A DNA stretch of 64,000 bases from the NCBI GenBank assembly GCA_904397845.1, contig CAJFOX010000005.1, positions 1-64,000 on the forward strand. The letters run 5' to 3'. Numbering within the stretch: the stretch's first letter is position 1; each line of letters opens with the position of its first letter. Position numbers and translations under genes: made by a program. Below the pieces are notes generated by a model. That model saw only the letters and a list, made by a program, of their open reading frames with translations, was not told the origin of the DNA and did not search any database. Shown here piece after piece: positions 62,332 through 64,000 of this stretch. This DNA comes from an uncultured Oscillospiraceae bacterium. GTDB lineage: Bacteria > Bacillota > Clostridia > Oscillospirales > Ruminococcaceae.

Positions 62332-63618
62332 TTACTTTTTCCCTTTTTCCTCCCAAAGCCCCAGAATTTGTCTGCGATAGGCTGCCGCCGCCTGTTCCGT
62401 TTTGTTGTCCTGAAACTGGTAGTATACCCGGTCTCGGATTTCGTCCGGCAGGTACTGCTGCGGATAGTAGTGCCCTGGGTAAGGGTGCGGGTACTGGTAG
62501 GTAAGGCCCCGCCCCAGTTTTTTGGCGCCGGAATAGTGGCTGTCCTTGAGATAGGCGGGGATGTCGCCTGTTTTGCCATTTTTCACATCGGCCATAGCCG
62601 CGTCGATGGCCAGCACCCCGGCGTTGGATTTGGGCGCGGTGCATAAAAGGATGGTAGCGTCGGCCAAAGGAAGCCGCGCTTCCGGCAGCCCCAGCTGCAA
62701 AGCGCTGTCCACGCAGGCTTTCACAATAGGGATGGCCTGGGGCCAGGCCAGGCCGATATCTTCGCAGGCGATGCACAAAAGCCTCCGGCAGGGGGAGAGG
62801 AGATCCCCGGCGACCAGGAGCCTGGCCAGATAATGCAGCGCCGCATTCTCGTCTGAGCCGCGCACCGACTTGTGAAAGGCGGAAAGGATATCGTAGTGGG
62901 CGTCGCCGTCCCGGTCATAGCGCATGGCGCTGCGCTGGGACACCTGCCGCACCGCGTCCATGCCAATGCTGCGCCGCCCATCCTGCACCGGCGCGGACAA
63001 TACGCACATCTCCACCGCGTTGATGGATTTGCGTACGTCGCCGCCGCATCCGAGCGCGATGGCCTCCACCACGCCGTCTTCCAGATCCAGCGGCGTTTGC
63101 TGTTCCCGTTCCAGAATGGAAAAAGCCCGCCGGACCGCCACCTCGATATCGGCCGCATCCACCGGTTTGAACTCAAAAACGGTGGAACGGCTTAAAATGG
63201 CGTTGTAAACATAGAAATACGGGTTCTCCGTAGTGGAGGCGATGAGGGTGATCTGCCCGTTTTCAATAAACTCCAGCAGCGACTGCTGCTGCTTTTTGTT
63301 CAGATACTGGATTTCATCCAGGTACAAAAGCACCCCGCCGATGGCCTCAAAGGTGCCCAGCCCATTGATAATTTCTTTGATGTCCGAAACGCTGGCGCTG
63401 GTGCCGTTGAGCTTATGCAGGGTCTTGCCGGTTTTTTGAGCGATGATTCTCGCTACTGTCGTTTTTCCCACGCCGGAAGGCCCGTAAAAAATCATATTGG
63501 TGATATGCCCCGAATCCACCATCCGCCGCAGGACGGCGCCGGGACCCAGCAGGTGAGCCTGTCCCACCACGTCGTCCAGGCTGTCCGGACGGATTCGATC
63601 CGCCAGTGGTGCCGCCAT
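62332..63618 (-). CDS. rarA: Replication-associated recombination protein A (MgsA/RarA)
   Basis: The 428-residue AAA+ ATPase acts at stalled forks. It begins PLADRIRPDSLDDVVGQAHLL, has Walker A FYGPSGVGKTTVARI (about 44-58), Walker B ILLYLDEIQYLNKKQQ (about 96-111), sensor 1 LIASTTENPYF and the C-terminal tetramerisation part with SVRGSDENAALHYLARLL and a YQYPHPYPGHYYPQQYLPD signature. It ends 33 bp before the GNAT start, so the two may be cotranscribed. Confidence 0.96.
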   Translation of the reverse strand: MAAPLADRIRPDSLDDVVGQAHLLGPGAVLRRMVDSGHITNMIFYGPSGVGKTTVARIIAQKTGKTLHKLNGTSASVSDIKEIINGLGTFEAIGGVLLYLDEIQYLNKKQQQSLLEFIENGQITLIASTTENPYFYVYNAILSRSTVFEFKPVDAADIEVAVRRAFSILEREQQTPLDLEDGVVEAIALGCGGDVRKSINAVEMCVLSAPVQDGRRSIGMDAVRQVSQRSAMRYDRDGDAHYDILSAFHKSVRGSDENAALHYLARLLVAGDLLSPCRRLLCIACEDIGLAWPQAIPIVKACVDSALQLGLPEARLPLADATILLCTAPKSNAGVLAIDAAMADVKNGKTGDIPAYLKDSHYSGAKKLGRGLTYQYPHPYPGHYYPQQYLPDEIRDRVYYQFQDNKTEQAAAAYRRQILGLWEEKGKK

Positions 63619-63715
63619 AACAAATCCCCCTTTGCCGCGACTGTCTTGATTTTTTTATTGTAGCAGATTTTTGCCGCAATGAGAAGAACTTTTGTTCCAA
63701 TTCTAAAACAAATTC

Positions 63716-63745
63716 TGCCCGCCGGCATGCCGGCGGGCAGAACAA
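63716..63745 (-). terminator. Palindromic terminator after the 63973 gene
   Basis: TCTGCCCGCCGGCA and its complement form a near-perfect palindrome (about 63715-63742), and TTTGTTTT follows on the minus strand. It lies just after the membrane-protein stop. Confidence 0.8.
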
Positions 63746-63751
63746 GCAGGT

Positions 63752-63973
63752 TTAACGCAACCGTTCTTTTTTCCGGAACACAACCCCCAACGCAAACAGC
63801 AGGACGGTTCCGAAAAGGTACGTCCCATAAAGAATCCAGGTTCCGGCCAGCGAAAGCCCAAAAGGCGTACCGTGTTCCGGATGATTCAACGCGTACCACA
63901 CAAATCCCACGGCAAACAGAAAAGCAGCGATTCCACACCACAGAAAGATACGCGAGAATTTTTTTGCTTTCAT
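63752..63973 (-). CDS. Small two-helix membrane protein, unknown function
   Basis: The 73-residue protein has a basic start (MKAKKFSR), two membrane helices (about 9-28 and 43-64) and a basic tail KKERLR. GGAGAAACA lies before the ATG at 63973, near the window edge. I recognise no family. Confidence 0.6.
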   Translation of the reverse strand: MKAKKFSRIFLWCGIAAFLFAVGFVWYALNHPEHGTPFGLSLAGTWILYGTYLFGTVLLFALGVVFRKKERLR

Positions 63974-64000
63974 GCTGTTTCTCCTTTTATTCGTACAGCG

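Overview
The window is chromosomal DNA from a Gram-positive, endospore-forming member of the Clostridia, probably a gut Oscillospiraceae/Ruminococcaceae-type bacterium. This is inferred from a pro-sigma-K gene, a T-box leader, a lysine riboswitch, RemB, the acetylase branch of diaminopimelate synthesis, strong aGGAGg ribosome binding sites, frequent TTG starts, moderately high GC and Firmicutes-type gene order around dnaA. The species cannot be named from the sequence alone.

The chromosomal replication origin lies near 50.2-52.1 kb. Leftwards on the minus strand run dnaA, dnaN, yaaA, recF, remB, gyrB, a YcxB-like gene and gyrA. Rightwards on the plus strand run rpmH, rnpA, yidD, yidC and jag. 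The mnmE/mnmG genes that usually follow jag are absent. Instead come a cation diffusion facilitator with a 54-residue IGGADGPT microprotein, then hflX, secA, a DUF554 gene, a GNAT gene and rarA, most of them transcribed towards the origin.

Region by region: 0-4.3 kb holds a sortase-type surface protein behind 14-bp repeats and an RNA switch-like leader, two small genes, and a MATE transporter behind an attenuator-like leader. 4.3-5.1 kb is a graveyard with an XRE regulator pseudogene and a serine-recombinase tail. 5.2-11.5 kb is a complete acetylase-pathway diaminopimelate cluster: dapF-dapA-dapB-dapH under a lysine riboswitch, with the deacetylase and aminotransferase divergent. 11.5-12.1 kb is decayed DNA. 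12.1-14.8 kb has a glycolipid glycosyltransferase operon and an acetyltransferase. 15-17.6 kb has mnmM-ytqA-fkbM, followed by sigK and a lipoprotein with an internal duplication. 20.1-24.7 kb is a collapsed prophage: lysis/tail-end module, repressor with operator palindromes, and two small cargo-like genes. A tRNA-Lys and a HAD phosphatase precede the complete ten-gene hisZGDCBHAFIE operon (26.1-33.8 kb), whose promoter sits inside a perfect 16-bp-arm palindrome. Then come aspS and hisS under a T-box, mgsA with a divergent MinD, a NusG-II protein with a Nudix hydrolase, and an M14 peptidase next to gyrA.

The items most deserving a second look are the IGGADGPT microprotein coupled to the CDF transporter, the MinD homologue with three Asp-to-Glu changes, the two uncharacterised leaders (146 and 2859 genes), the his operator palindrome, and the prophage remnant with its operators. 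No CRISPR array, rRNA operon or complete insertion sequence was seen.
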